Positions 45,239 to 54,802 of a stretch of 64,000 bases of DNA are shown piece after piece; the stretch's first letter is position 1; every line of letters starts with the position of its first letter. The notes beneath the pieces are model-generated. The model made no database searches, was not told the DNA's origin, and saw only the letters and a list, made by a program, of their open reading frames with translations. Origin of the DNA: Moraxellaceae bacterium (GTDB lineage Bacteria > Pseudomonadota > Gammaproteobacteria > Burkholderiales > Rhodocyclaceae); NCBI GenBank assembly GCA_031119205.1, contig JAVHYF010000001.1:62001-126000 (forward strand), read 5' to 3'. The position numbers were made by a program, and so were the translations under genes.

Positions 45239-46657
45239 TCAGGACTTGAGGCCACCGGCCTGCGCCGCGACCAGCCGCTTGACGACGGCACAGGAGGCCG
45301 AACGCGTTTCGGCGCGATCGGCACGGGAAGTCAGCACGATGGGCACGCGTGCGCCCAGCACGACACCGGCGAGCAGGCCGCCGGCGAGATATTCCAGTTG
45401 CTTGGCCAGCATGTTGCCGGATTCGAGATCCGGCACTACCAGCACGTCCGCCACACCAGCCACCGGCGAGACGATGCCCTTGGTGCGTGCCGCGAACGGC
45501 GATACGGCGTTGTCGAAGGCCAGCGGACCATCGAGCACGCCACCCTTGATCTGGCCGCGATCGGCCATCTTGCACAGCGCGGCCGCCTCCAGCGTGGAGG
45601 GAATCTTGGGGTTGACCGTTTCCACCGCCGACAGGATGGCGACCCTCGGCTCGGGAATGCCGATCGCATGAGCCAGGTCGATGGCGTTCTGCACGATCGA
45701 AACCTTGGCGTCCAGATCCGGCTGGATGTTGATCGCTGCATCGGTGATCAGCAGCGGACGCGGGTAGCGCGGCACATCGCAGACGAACACGTGGCTGATG
45801 CGGCGCGCAGTGCGGATGCCATTGGCGCGATCCACCACCGCGCTCATCAGCTCGTCGGTGTGCAGGCTGCCTTTCATCAGCGCCTGCACTTCGCCAGCGC
45901 GCGCCATGGCCACCGCGCGCTCGGCCGCGGCCACGCTGTGTTCGGTGTCGACGATGGTGCAGCCGGCCAGATCGGCACCCAGTTGCTCGGCCACGGCACG
46001 GATTTTCGCCTCCGGCCCCACCAGCACGGGGATGATCAGGCCTTCCTGCAGGGCCAGCAGGGCGCCCTTGAGGGATTCGGTATCACAGGGGTGCGCGACG
46101 GCGGTGCGCACCGGCGCCATGCCGTCCGCCAGCGACAGCACCTGCTCGTAGCGACGCTGCTTGTCGTTGACGGTCACCTCCGGCAATGCGGAGCGTTCGA
46201 TGCTGATCTTCTCGGTGGGCGCGGCCACCACCGCCTGACCATCGGCCACGATGGCGCCGTCCTGGTTCGCCACTTCGCAGGCGATCAGCAGGTGCTTGCG
46301 CTCGGGGCGCTTCTCCAGGCAACTGAGACGCACGGTAAGGGTATCGCCCACCTTCACCGGCAGATGGAAGTTCAGGGCCTGACTGACATACAGCGTGCCC
46401 GGGCCGGGAAAGCGGGTACCCAGCAGCGCGGAAATCATCGCGCCCGACAGCATGCCGTGCGCCACCACCTCGCCCACGGCACTAGCGCGCGCGTAATCGT
46501 CGTCGATGTGCGAGGGATTGGCGTCGCCGGACACCAGGGCGAACAGGTCGATGTCCTCGCGCTTCAGGGTACGCACCAGCGTAGCGCCATCACCGACCCC
46601 GATCTCGTCGAAGGTACGGTTCTCCAGGCGATCCGGCACGGTGTCGGCGTCAGTCAT
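45239..46657 (-). CDS. MaoC hydratase-phosphate acetyl/butyryltransferase fusion
   Basis: This 472-residue fusion has an N-terminal MaoC-like (R)-specific enoyl-CoA hydratase domain (about 12-150) with the dyad Asp45/His50 in SGDANPSHID, and a C-terminal PTA/PTB domain (about 165-470: MAPVRTAVAHPCDTESLKGALLAL…NIQPDLDAKVSIVQNAIDLAHAIG). It matches proteins annotated as bifunctional enoyl-CoA hydratase/phosphate acetyltransferase. ATG 46657 has AAGGAC upstream. With ackA it could turn acyl-CoA into acyl phosphate and ATP, perhaps linked to polyhydroxyalkanoate or fatty-acid turnover. The acyl specificity cannot be read. Confidence 0.9.
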   Translation of the reverse strand: MTDADTVPDRLENRTFDEIGVGDGATLVRTLKREDIDLFALVSGDANPSHIDDDYARASAVGEVVAHGMLSGAMISALLGTRFPGPGTLYVSQALNFHLPVKVGDTLTVRLSCLEKRPERKHLLIACEVANQDGAIVADGQAVVAAPTEKISIERSALPEVTVNDKQRRYEQVLSLADGMAPVRTAVAHPCDTESLKGALLALQEGLIIPVLVGPEAKIRAVAEQLGADLAGCTIVDTEHSVAAAERAVAMARAGEVQALMKGSLHTDELMSAVVDRANGIRTARRISHVFVCDVPRYPRPLLITDAAINIQPDLDAKVSIVQNAIDLAHAIGIPEPRVAILSAVETVNPKIPSTLEAAALCKMADRGQIKGGVLDGPLAFDNAVSPFAARTKGIVSPVAGVADVLVVPDLESGNMLAKQLEYLAGGLLAGVVLGARVPIVLTSRADRAETRSASCAVVKRLVAAQAGGLKS

Positions 46658-46781
46658 GGGCTTGTCCTTTTTATATGGGCACATCCTAACTATTGCACCG
46701 CAACACCTTTGTGACCAGCGTCAAACAGGCGCGATGACGCCCCCGCCTTCCGGGCAGGCAGGCGTCGCCGTGCCTGCGGGC

Positions 46782-46787
46782 TAGAAT
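46782..46787 (+). promoter_or_regulatory. possible -10 box for glmU
   Basis: TAGAAT followed by GCGCGG lies 72 bases upstream of the glmU start. The -35 is not clear. Confidence 0.3.
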
Positions 46788-46858
46788 GCGCGGTTTCCCG
46801 CTCCGGCTGCGCTTTCGCCGACGCAGCGGCCCCACAGCGCTTCCGAAAGACTTCCGCC

Positions 46859-48244
46859 ATGTCCGCTCCCGCTCCTGCCCTCAACGTCGTCGTCCTGGCC
46901 GCTGGCCAGGGCAAGCGCATGCGTTCGCAACTGCCCAAGGTGCTGCAGCCGATTGCCGGCCAGCCGATGCTGCGCCACGTGCTGGACACGGCCCGCAGCC
47001 TGCAGCCGAAGAGCCTGTGCGTGGTGTTCGGCCACGGTGGTGAGCAGGTGCGCGCCACTTTCGCGGCGGACAGCGACCTGTCCTGGGCGGAACAGGCCCA
47101 GCAGCTGGGCACCGGCCACGCTGTGCAGCAGGCCATGCCGCAACTGGGCGAAGAAGGCATCGCCCTGATCCTCTACGGCGACGTACCGCTGACCCGTGCC
47201 AGCACGCTGAATGCGCTGGTCGCCGCCACCGAGGGCGGCCGTCGCGTCGCGTTGCTGACGGTGAACATGGACAACCCCGCCGGCTACGGCCGCATCATCC
47301 GCAACGAAGCCGGTGCGGTGCTGCGCATCGTGGAAGAGAAGGACGCCACACCGGAAGAACGCCGCGTGCAGGAAGTGAACACCGGCATCCTGTGCGCGCC
47401 GGTGGCGCGCCTGCGCGGCTGGCTGAACGCGCTGAAGAACAACAACGCCCAGGGCGAGTACTACCTCACCGACGTCATCGCCGCAGCGGTGGCGGACGAC
47501 GTCGAAGTCATCGCCGCACAACCGGCCGACGACTGGGAAACTTTCGGCGTGAACAACAAGGCCCACCTCGCCGAACTGGAGCGCGTGCACCAGCGCAACC
47601 TGGCCTATGCGCAGCTGGAGGCGGGCGTCACCCTCATCGACCCGGCGCGCTTCGACCAACGCGGCGAACTGGTGTGCGGCCGCGACGTGGAGATCGACGT
47701 CGGCTGCGTGTTCGAGGGCCGCGTGGAGCTGGGCGACAACGTGCGCATCGGCGCCCACTGCGTGCTGAAGAACGTGAAGATCGGCAACGGCGTGGAGGTG
47801 AAGCCCTTCTGCCACTTCGAAGACGCCACCGTCGGCGCCGACAGCGTGCTGGGCCCCTACGCCCGCCTGCGCCCGGGCACCGTGCTGGCCGAAGACGTGC
47901 ACATCGGCAACTTCGTGGAAGTGAAGAACAGCACCGTGGCCGCGCACTCCAAGGCCAACCACCTGGCCTACGTGGGTGACGCGGATGTCGGCAGCCAGGT
48001 GAACATCGGTGCCGGTGTCATCACCTGCAACTACGACGGCGCCAACAAGCACCGCACCACCATCGAGGACGACGCCTTCATCGGCTCCGACTCGCAACTG
48101 GTGGCCCCGGTGCGCATCGGCAAAGGCGCCACCATCGGTGCCGGCACCACGCTGACCCGCGACGTCCCCGCCAATACGCTGACCGTCTCGCGCGTGAAGC
48201 AGAGCTCACTGGAAGGCTGGCAGCGGCCGGTGAAGAAGAAGTAA
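46859..48244 (+). CDS. glmU: bifunctional UDP-GlcNAc pyrophosphorylase / GlcN-1-P acetyltransferase
   Basis: This 461-residue enzyme makes UDP-N-acetylglucosamine for peptidoglycan and LPS. The N-terminal nucleotidyltransferase domain has LAAGQGKRM (13-21) and LYGDVPL. The C-terminal left-handed beta-helix shows hexapeptide repeats ([33 protein letters not shown]…) and the acetyltransferase region [30 protein letters not shown]. It is monocistronic. The usual neighbour glmS is not in the window. Confidence 0.97.
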   Translation: MSAPAPALNVVVLAAGQGKRMRSQLPKVLQPIAGQPMLRHVLDTARSLQPKSLCVVFGHGGEQVRATFAADSDLSWAEQAQQLGTGHAVQQAMPQLGEEGIALILYGDVPLTRASTLNALVAATEGGRRVALLTVNMDNPAGYGRIIRNEAGAVLRIVEEKDATPEERRVQEVNTGILCAPVARLRGWLNALKNNNAQGEYYLTDVIAAAVADDVEVIAAQPADDWETFGVNNKAHLAELERVHQRNLAYAQLEAGVTLIDPARFDQRGELVCGRDVEIDVGCVFEGRVELGDNVRIGAHCVLKNVKIGNGVEVKPFCHFEDATVGADSVLGPYARLRPGTVLAEDVHIGNFVEVKNSTVAAHSKANHLAYVGDADVGSQVNIGAGVITCNYDGANKHRTTIEDDAFIGSDSQLVAPVRIGKGATIGAGTTLTRDVPANTLTVSRVKQSSLEGWQRPVKKK

Positions 48245-48262
48245 GTCCGGGGCGGCGGCTGC

Positions 48263-48289
48263 GGTAGCCACGCCGCGCGCCTGGCTACC
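48263..48289. terminator. possible hairpin terminator between glmU and the TPR gene
   Basis: GGTAGCCA (48263-48270) pairs with TGGCTACC (48282-48289) between convergent genes. There is no T tract. Confidence 0.4.
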
Positions 48290-48295
48290 CCACGG

Positions 48296-48787
48296 CTACC
48301 AGTTGCTCATCGCCGAGGGCTTGCGGCCCGCGAGGTAGTTGCCGAGCGCCTGCTTCAGCGCTTCGTATTCCTTGCACTGGGCATTGCACAGGCGGGCCAG
48401 GGCGGCGAGGTGCTCTTCCGCCTTGTCGGGCTTGCTGGCCATCAGCCAGGCCTCGCCCACGTATTCATGCGCGCCACGATGCGCCGGGTCGGCAGCCAGC
48501 GCCTTGTCGTAGGCCTTGAAGGCATCGTCGAGCTTGCCGGCACGGCGGCTGGCGTAGCCGATCCAGTTCCACGCGTCCGCATTGCGCGGCTCCGCCCGCA
48601 CCACGCGGCCGAAGGCATTGATGGCCGCCGGCCAGTCTTCCTTGTCGATGGCCTCGCGTCCCCGCGAGAAATCCTCACGGGTGGCATTCGCGGCATTCGG
48701 TGGCGGGTCGTCGCTGCCGATGGCGGCGGCCGGCACAGGCAATGCCAGCACTGCGCCAAGCAAGAGGAAGGGGATGGTCTGCTTCAT
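48296..48787 (-). CDS. exported TPR-repeat protein
   Basis: This 163-residue protein has a signal peptide (MKQTIPFLLLGAVLALPVPAAA) and about three TPR units (EDFSRGREAIDKEDWPAAINAFGRVV; ADAWNWIGYASRRAGKLDDAFKAYDKAL; GAHEYVGEAWLMASKPDKAEEHLAAL). TPRs mediate protein contacts; no enzyme motif is present. ATG 48787 places the signal at the start; the frame opens to 48850. Confidence 0.85.
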   Translation of the reverse strand: MKQTIPFLLLGAVLALPVPAAAIGSDDPPPNAANATREDFSRGREAIDKEDWPAAINAFGRVVRAEPRNADAWNWIGYASRRAGKLDDAFKAYDKALAADPAHRGAHEYVGEAWLMASKPDKAEEHLAALARLCNAQCKEYEALKQALGNYLAGRKPSAMSNW

Positions 48788-48899
48788 GGCGGGGCTCCTC
48801 GGCGTCGGGACTCTCACCATAGTCCCTGCGATCCGGGCCCGCCATGTCACACACCGGAACCCACGCCATCGTCATGGCGGGAAAACCGGTGTCCGCGGC

Positions 48900-50519
48900 T
48901 TATTCGATACCCTGGCTTGCCAGGTATTCTTCATAGCTTCCGCGGTAGTCGACGATCTGACCATCCGGCTTGATCTCGAGGATGCGGGTCGCCACCGAGG
49001 ACACGAACTCACGGTCGTGCGACACGAAGAACAGGGTGCCGTTGAATTCGGCCACGCCGGCGTTCAAGGACTCGATGGACTCCATGTCCATGTGGTTGGT
49101 CGGCTCATCCATCAGCAGCACGTTCTTGCGCTGGAGCATCAGCTTGCCGAACAGCATGCGGCCCTGCTCGCCACCGGAGATGACCTTGACCGACTTCTTG
49201 ACGTCGTCGCCCTTGAACAGCAGGCGGCCCAGCGTGCCGCGGATCAGCGTCACCGCGTCGTCGCCTTCGTAACCACCTTCGCGCACGTAGCCGCTGATCC
49301 AGTCGGTGAGGTTCTCGCCGCTGGCAAAGTCTTCGGCATGGTCCTGCGCGTAGTAGCCGAGCTTGGCCTTCTCCGCCCACTTGATCGTGCCCTTCTGCGG
49401 CTGCAGTTCGCCGACCAGCAGCTTCAGCAGGGTGGTCTTGCCGACGCCGTTCTCGCCGATGATGGCCACGCGGTCGCCCGCGTCGATAGCCAGGGTCAGC
49501 TTCTTGATGATGGTGCGGCTGTCGTCGTAACCGAACGTGACGTTCTCCAGCTCGACGGCCTGGCGGTGCAGCTTCTCCTTCTCGTCGTAGTCGAAGCGGA
49601 TCCACGGGTACTGGCGCGAGGACGGCTTGAATTCCTCGATCTTGATCTTCTCGATCTGCTTGGCGCGGCTGGTGGCCTGACGCGCCTTGGACTTGTTGGC
49701 CGAGAAGCGGCGCACGAACTCCTGCAGCTCGGCGACTTTCTCCTTGGCGCGCGCGTTGTCGCGGGACTGCTGCTCACGCGCCTGCTGCGCGGCTTCCATG
49801 TAATCGTCCCAGTTGCCGGGCCAGATCTGGATGCGGCCGTAGTCCAGGTCGGCCATGTGGGTGCACACCTGGTTCAGGAAGTGGCGGTCGTGGCTGATGA
49901 TGATCATCGTGCTGTCACGCCCGTTCACCACGTTCTCCAGCCAGCGGATGGTGTTGATGTCGAGGTTGTTGGTCGGTTCGTCCAGCAGCAGGATGTCGGG
50001 GTTGGAGAACAGCGCCTGGCACAGCAGCACGCGCAGCTTCCAGCCCGGCGCCACTTCGCTCATCGGGCCGGTGTGCTGCTCGGTGGGAATGCCCACGCCC
50101 AGCAGCAGCTCACCCGCGCGCGACTCGGCGGTGTAGCCGTCGTACTCGGCGAACTTGCCCTCCAGCTCGGCGGCATGCATGTAGTCCTCTTCGGTCGCCT
50201 CCGGGTTGGCGTAGATGGCGTCCTTCTCTTTCATCACCGCCCACATCTCGGCGTGACCCTGCATCACCACGTCGATGACGCGCTGGTCCTCGAAGGCGAA
50301 CTGGTCCTGGCGCAGGAAGGCCATGCGCTCGCCGGAATCCAGCGCGACGTTGCCGGCGGTGGGGTCCAGCACGCCGGCGAGGATCTTCATGAATGTGGAC
50401 TTGCCGGCGCCGTTGGCGCCGATCAGGCCGTAGCGATTGCCGTCGCCGAACTTGATCGAGACGTTTTCGAACAGGGGCTTGGCCCCGAACTGCATGGTGA
50501 TGTTGTTGGCGATGAGCAT
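48900..50519 (-). CDS. ybiT: ABC-F ATPase, YbiT type
   Basis: This 539-residue cytoplasmic protein has two ABC domains: Walker [10 protein letters not shown] and GENGVGKTT; Walker [12 protein letters not shown] and [11 protein letters not shown]; second signature [14 protein letters not shown]. The first signature is the YbiT-type [30 protein letters not shown] also marks the YbiT subgroup (E. coli 530). It is a ribosome-associated translation factor by family. It is the second ABC-F gene here besides YheS. Confidence 0.92.
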   Translation of the reverse strand: MLIANNITMQFGAKPLFENVSIKFGDGNRYGLIGANGAGKSTFMKILAGVLDPTAGNVALDSGERMAFLRQDQFAFEDQRVIDVVMQGHAEMWAVMKEKDAIYANPEATEEDYMHAAELEGKFAEYDGYTAESRAGELLLGVGIPTEQHTGPMSEVAPGWKLRVLLCQALFSNPDILLLDEPTNNLDINTIRWLENVVNGRDSTMIIISHDRHFLNQVCTHMADLDYGRIQIWPGNWDDYMEAAQQAREQQSRDNARAKEKVAELQEFVRRFSANKSKARQATSRAKQIEKIKIEEFKPSSRQYPWIRFDYDEKEKLHRQAVELENVTFGYDDSRTIIKKLTLAIDAGDRVAIIGENGVGKTTLLKLLVGELQPQKGTIKWAEKAKLGYYAQDHAEDFASGENLTDWISGYVREGGYEGDDAVTLIRGTLGRLLFKGDDVKKSVKVISGGEQGRMLFGKLMLQRKNVLLMDEPTNHMDMESIESLNAGVAEFNGTLFFVSHDREFVSSVATRILEIKPDGQIVDYRGSYEEYLASQGIE

Positions 50520-50702
50520 GACGACGACGCCGCGTCATGGCGCGGCAAGGGGTAGAAGCAGGGGAAGGCCGGCATTTTACCGCCTGGCCCCGGCATCACG
50601 AAGCTTTTTCCTTGCCGGTCATGGGTTTATGCGCCTCGTCAAGACATGGCAAGGCATCACGTTCAGTGCATGGCCGACATCCGCCGCCGCGGGGGACCGA
50701 CA

Positions 50703-50733
50703 TATAATCGCGCGGGTTTGCATGCACGCATGC
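50703..50733 (+). promoter_or_regulatory. TATAAT box and GCATGC pair upstream of the symporter
   Basis: A perfect TATAAT (50703-50708) lies about 100 bases before the symporter start. No -35 fits at 16-18 bases. Eleven bases downstream, two GCATGC palindromes (50720-50725 and 50728-50733) sit close to the expected start of transcription, where a repressor could bind. Confidence 0.4.
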
Positions 50734-50804
50734 CCACGCAAGCGGTCAGCGCCGGCCGTCGCTTCCCGTCCAACGACCCTGTCTTTTCCTAACGGAACTC
50801 GATC

Positions 50805-52247
50805 ATGCTCATCTGGTTCGTCGTCGCGTATCTGCTGGTTTCTGTCGGCATCGGCCTGTTTGCCGCCACGCGGGTACACAACACCAAGGACTTTGCCGTC
50901 GCGGGCCGCAGCCTGCCCTGGCCGGTGGTGATGGCCACCGTGTTCGCCACCTGGTTCGGCGCGGAAGCCGTGTTCGGCGTCTCCGCCACCTTCGTGCAGG
51001 AAGGCCTGGGCGGCGTGGTGGCGGACCCTTTCGGTTCGTCGATGTGCCTGATCATCGCCGGCGTGCTGTTCTCGCGTTACCTGTACAAGCTGAACATCAT
51101 CACCCTGGGTGACTTCTACCGCATGCGCTACAGCCGCACGGTGGAGGTGCTGACCACCATCTGCATCGTGGTGTCCTACCTGGGCTGGGTGGCGGCGCAG
51201 ATCAAGGCGCTGGGCCTGATCTTCTTCGTGGTGAGCAACGGCGCGGTGTCGCAGGAGACGGGCATGATCCTCGGCACCGCCATCGTGCTGACCTACACCA
51301 TCTTCGGTGGCATGTTCTCGGTGGCGATCCTCGACTTCGTGCAGATGGCGGTGTCCATGGGCGGCCTGATGTTCATCGCGTACATCATGAGCGACAAGAC
51401 CGGCGGCACGATGAACGTCATCGACCACGCCGCCGCCGCCGGCAAGCTGCAGTTCTTCCCCAAGGGCGACGTGTGGACCTGGGTGGCGTTCTTCGGCGCC
51501 TGGGTGACCATGATGCTGGGCTCGATCCCGCAGCAGGACGTCTTCCAGCGCGTCACCTCCGCGAAGAGCCAGAAGGTGGCGCTGTGGGGCTCGGTGCTCG
51601 GCGCCTCCATCTACTTCTGCTTCACCTTCGTGCCGATGTTCATCGCCTACTCGGCGACGCTGATCGACCCGGCATTGTTCGACAAGCTGCTGGCGGAAGA
51701 CTCGCAACTGGTGCTGCCGACGCTGGTGCTGCAACACACGCCGCTGTTCGCGCAGGTGCTGTTCTTCGGCGCAGTGCTGTCGGCCATCATGAGCTGCTCG
51801 TCGGCCACGCTGCTGGCGCCGTCGGTGACCTTCGCCGAGAACGTGGTGAAAGGCTTCGTACCGAACATCAGCGACCGCAACTTCCTGTGGGTGATGCGCG
51901 CCAGCCTGGCCGGTTTTGCCGGCATGGTGCTGCTGGTATCACTGAACTCCGAAGCCTCGATCTTCGAGATGGTGGAGAACGCCTACAAGGTGACGCTGGC
52001 CGGCGCCTTCATCCCGCTGGTGTGCGGCATCCTGTGGAAGCGTGCGACCAACCAGGGCGCGCTGGCGGCGATCTTCGGCGGCCTGCTGTCGTGGATCCTC
52101 ATCGAGCTGCTGATCGGCGAGGAAAGCCCGGTGCCGCCGCAACTGATCGGCTTGGCCATCAGCGCGGTGGGCATGGTGCTGGGCTCGCTGCTGCCGCAGT
52201 GGATCCGCCACACGCCCAGCACGCTGGCGCACTCGCACCACCATTGA
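50805..52247 (+). CDS. sodium:solute symporter (SSS family)
   Basis: This 480-residue transporter has about 13 hydrophobic helices, beginning MLIWFVVAYLLVSVGIGLFAATRVHNTKDFAVAGRSLPW, the usual SSS start. The fingerprint region GRSLPWPVVMATVFATWFGAEAVFG and the central SYLGWVAAQIKALG are present. It ends in a histidine-rich tail (HSHHH). The substrate (organic acid, amino acid or other) cannot be assigned. It is followed by VanZ after 22 bases. Confidence 0.9.
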   Translation: MLIWFVVAYLLVSVGIGLFAATRVHNTKDFAVAGRSLPWPVVMATVFATWFGAEAVFGVSATFVQEGLGGVVADPFGSSMCLIIAGVLFSRYLYKLNIITLGDFYRMRYSRTVEVLTTICIVVSYLGWVAAQIKALGLIFFVVSNGAVSQETGMILGTAIVLTYTIFGGMFSVAILDFVQMAVSMGGLMFIAYIMSDKTGGTMNVIDHAAAAGKLQFFPKGDVWTWVAFFGAWVTMMLGSIPQQDVFQRVTSAKSQKVALWGSVLGASIYFCFTFVPMFIAYSATLIDPALFDKLLAEDSQLVLPTLVLQHTPLFAQVLFFGAVLSAIMSCSSATLLAPSVTFAENVVKGFVPNISDRNFLWVMRASLAGFAGMVLLVSLNSEASIFEMVENAYKVTLAGAFIPLVCGILWKRATNQGALAAIFGGLLSWILIELLIGEESPVPPQLIGLAISAVGMVLGSLLPQWIRHTPSTLAHSHHH

Positions 52248-52269
52248 GGCCTGCAGCCGCGGGGCGGCC

Positions 52270-53343
52270 ATGAGCGAACGCCATTCCCCCCAGCGCCTGC
52301 CACAAGCGCTGGCGCTGGCCTACGCGCTGCTGACGGCCTACGCCTGCCTGCACCCGCTCAGTGGCTGGCGCAGCAGCGGCGTAGGACCGTTCGACTTCCT
52401 CACCGCGCTAGTGCCGCCCTACTACACGAAGCGCGACCTGCTGTTCAACGTGCTGGGTTTCGTGCCGCTGGGCTTTACCGCGGCGGCGGCGCTGCGCCCC
52501 TCGCTGAAAGCCGGCTGGACGGTCGTGGTGGTCAGCCTGCTGTGCGCATTGCTGAGCCTGTCGGTGGAGACCATGCAGAACTACCTGCCGGGTCGCATCT
52601 CCTCCAACCTTGATCTGGCGATGAACAGCCTGGGCGGCTTCATCGGTGCGTTGGCCGGTGCACGCTGGCACACGGTGTTCGACCGCCGCGGGGCCCTGCA
52701 TCGCTGGCGCATCCGCCGCGTGCTGCCCGGCCATGCCGGCGAGCTGGGCCTGCTGCTGCTGGGACTGTGGTGGCTGACCCAGCTGTGGCCCGACGGCATG
52801 CTGTTCTCCAGCGGCGATCTGCGTGCCTTGTTCGAACTGCCGGGACCGATGAGCTTCTCGGCGCGGCGCTACATCGCCCTGGAAACGGCGGTAGTCGCGT
52901 CCAATCTGCTGGCGGTCGGCCTCATCGCGCGGCGCTGCCAGCGCAGCCTGGGAATAGCCTCGCTGCTGTTCCTGTTGCTCACAGGCTTGCTGGTGGTCAC
53001 CCTCGCCACCACGCTGTTCGTGGCACCCGAGGATCCATTGCGCTGGGCCAGCCCGGGTGCGCAGCAGGGCCTGCTGCTGGGTGCGGTGCTGCTGGTGGTC
53101 GCCCTGCGCCTGCCGTCCTGGCTGCAGTTGCCGCTGGCCTGCATGGCACTGCTGTCTGCCACCGCGCTGGTGAACATGGCGCCGCAGAATCCCTTCGTGC
53201 TGCACATCTCGCAGGCGATGCTGTCGGGCCACTCACTGAACTTCCTCGGCCTCACGGAGTGGGTCGCCCGCCTGTGGCCCTTCCTGGCACTGGCATGGCT
53301 GACGGTGTTCGCCACGGCACCGACGCGGGCTGACAAGGCCTGA
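52270..53343 (+). CDS. VanZ-family membrane protein
   Basis: This 357-residue protein has about eight to nine membrane helices. The N-terminal VanZ domain shows KRDLLFNVLGFVPLGF and the SVETMQNYLPGRISSNLDLAMNSLGG signature. The remaining helices form an extra membrane domain of unknown role. VanZ-like proteins have been linked to glycopeptide tolerance, but that cannot be assumed here. It is probably co-transcribed with the upstream symporter, and a strong terminator follows. Confidence 0.82.
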   Translation: MSERHSPQRLPQALALAYALLTAYACLHPLSGWRSSGVGPFDFLTALVPPYYTKRDLLFNVLGFVPLGFTAAAALRPSLKAGWTVVVVSLLCALLSLSVETMQNYLPGRISSNLDLAMNSLGGFIGALAGARWHTVFDRRGALHRWRIRRVLPGHAGELGLLLLGLWWLTQLWPDGMLFSSGDLRALFELPGPMSFSARRYIALETAVVASNLLAVGLIARRCQRSLGIASLLFLLLTGLLVVTLATTLFVAPEDPLRWASPGAQQGLLLGAVLLVVALRLPSWLQLPLACMALLSATALVNMAPQNPFVLHISQAMLSGHSLNFLGLTEWVARLWPFLALAWLTVFATAPTRADKA

Positions 53344-53364
53344 ACACCGGCACGCAGGCACAAG

Positions 53365-53397
53365 AAAAAAGGCCGGCGAAGTCGCCGGCCTTTTTTT
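53365..53397 (+). terminator. terminator after VanZ
   Basis: The A6 run and GGCCGGCGA arm pair with TCGCCGGCC and a seven-T run (53391-53397). It is a strong rho-independent terminator, placed before repeat copy B. Confidence 0.92.
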
Positions 53398-53414
53398 GCG
53401 CGCGATCCGGAATG

Positions 53415-53536
53415 GAAGCCGCAGGAAAATGGAGTGGAGCGTAGCGACACGGTTCTGGCCAGGCGCATCGACGCCGACAGTACATCCAGTACGGCAAGTC
53501 GATGCAACAACGCCAGAACCATTTTGCTGCGGCTTC
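53415..53536. repeat. long palindromic intergenic element, copy B
   Basis: Terminal 16-bp arms (53415-53430 with 53521-53536, one mismatch), an inner stem GGTTCTGGC/GCCAGAACC (53451-53459, 53512-53520) and a third stem GCATCGAC/GTCGATGC (53464-53471, 53498-53505) enclose GACAGTAC (53476-53483) and AGTACGGCAAG. It ends exactly at the stop codon (53537-53539) of the minus-strand dctP gene. Confidence 0.9.
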
Positions 53537-54529
53537 TTACTCGTCCAGCACCTTCTTCCAGGTAGTAACCGTCCACTTGGTGGCGAACAGGTTGTTGATC
53601 GCCGGCTCGGCGGCCGTGCGGATCGCCGCGGCGTCAGGCGTCACCACCGTCATGCCGGCAGCCTGCAGCTGCGACAGGATCGTCGATTCGCGCTGCTGGA
53701 TCGTGCGGGTGCCCCATTGCGCGGCCTTCTTCAGTGCTGCGCGCACCTTGCTCTGGTCGCTCTTCGACAGCTCGTTGCGGAAGAAGCAGGCGTTGGCCAT
53801 CTGCATGCCGAAGCCGACCAGGTGGTTGGTCAGCGTCAGATGGGTCTGCACTTCGTAGAGCTTCAGCGACTGGATCTGCGTCAGGTCGCCTTCGGAAGCC
53901 TCGGCGGTGCCGTTCTGCAGAGCGGCGTAGATGCCGGTCAGCGGCACCTGCACCGGGGTCACGCCCAGCGAGGACCACACGGCGATCCAGTCCGGCGTCG
54001 GCGGCAGGCGCAGCTTCAGGCCGCTGAAGTCAGCCGGGGTGTTGATCGGCTTGTTGGAGGTGAACTGGCGGAAGCCGCGATACACCGGATCGAAGGCCAC
54101 GTACTTGCCGTTGCTCTCCAGGATCTTCACCAGCTTGTCGCCCAGCTTGCCTTCCCACACTTCCTGCAGGTGATGGAAGTCGCGGATCACGTAGGGGCCG
54201 TTGAAGAAGAAGTACTCCGGCGCGTAGTCCTGGATCGGCTGGCCACCGGTGAGCATGATGTCGCCGACGCGCTCGGCCGGGTTGCAGCTCTGCATGGCCG
54301 GGTTGATGGTCTGCTCGTTGAGCACTGCCGTCTGCACCGTCACGGTGATGTGCGGCGCACGCTTTTCCAGCTCCTGCTTGAACTGCAGGGCTGTGTCGGC
54401 AAGGATGTGGCCGGTCGCGAAGGGCGTCACCACGCGAACCGTAACCGGTGCGGGCTTGCCAGCCGTGGCGCAGCCCGCGCCGAAAACGGCGCCGAGGGTC
54501 AGGGCGAGTGCCGTGATCTGTCGTTTCAT
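53537..54529 (-). CDS. TRAP transporter solute-binding protein (DctP family), orphan
   Basis: This 330-residue exported protein has a signal peptide (MKRQITALALTLGAVFGAGCATAG) and DctP-type blocks: VTPFATGHILADTALQFKQELEKR, the central FRQFTSNKPINTPADFSGLKLRLPPTPDWIAVWSSLGVTPVQVPLTGIYAALQNGTAEASEGDL, and a C-terminal helix. The cysteine after GAG is not in a canonical lipobox. DctQ and DctM partners are absent on either side, so it either serves the TRAP set at 61-64 kb or acts elsewhere. Substrate unknown. Repeat copy B follows its stop. Confidence 0.88.
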   Translation of the reverse strand: MKRQITALALTLGAVFGAGCATAGKPAPVTVRVVTPFATGHILADTALQFKQELEKRAPHITVTVQTAVLNEQTINPAMQSCNPAERVGDIMLTGGQPIQDYAPEYFFFNGPYVIRDFHHLQEVWEGKLGDKLVKILESNGKYVAFDPVYRGFRQFTSNKPINTPADFSGLKLRLPPTPDWIAVWSSLGVTPVQVPLTGIYAALQNGTAEASEGDLTQIQSLKLYEVQTHLTLTNHLVGFGMQMANACFFRNELSKSDQSKVRAALKKAAQWGTRTIQQRESTILSQLQAAGMTVVTPDAAAIRTAAEPAINNLFATKWTVTTWKKVLDE

Positions 54530-54802
54530 GAGTTAGTCCTTATAAGTTGTTTCCGGGGTAGGGACGCGGCGACGGCGAAACCGTGAGGTTCTGCCAGTCA
54601 GAACCGCGCGGTCATCATAGAGAGCGGATGCGCGCGGGATACCCGCAACAAGTCACGCTTGTCGGCCGGCAGACGGCCTTTGCCCTTTAGTCTGGTGTTG
54701 GCTCGTTCGCCTGGTAAATGACAGCGGGCGCCGACATGCGGTTGGCGGTACACTCCGCGGCGCTTCAGCCCTGATTTACCTGCGTTTTTCCAGAGTTTCC
54801 CG

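Noticed and set aside
54587-54605. GGTTCTG/CAGAACC hairpin upstream of the orphan dctP as a fourth repeat copy
   Set aside because: It shares only the inner-stem sequence; the GACAGTAC core and outer arms are missing.
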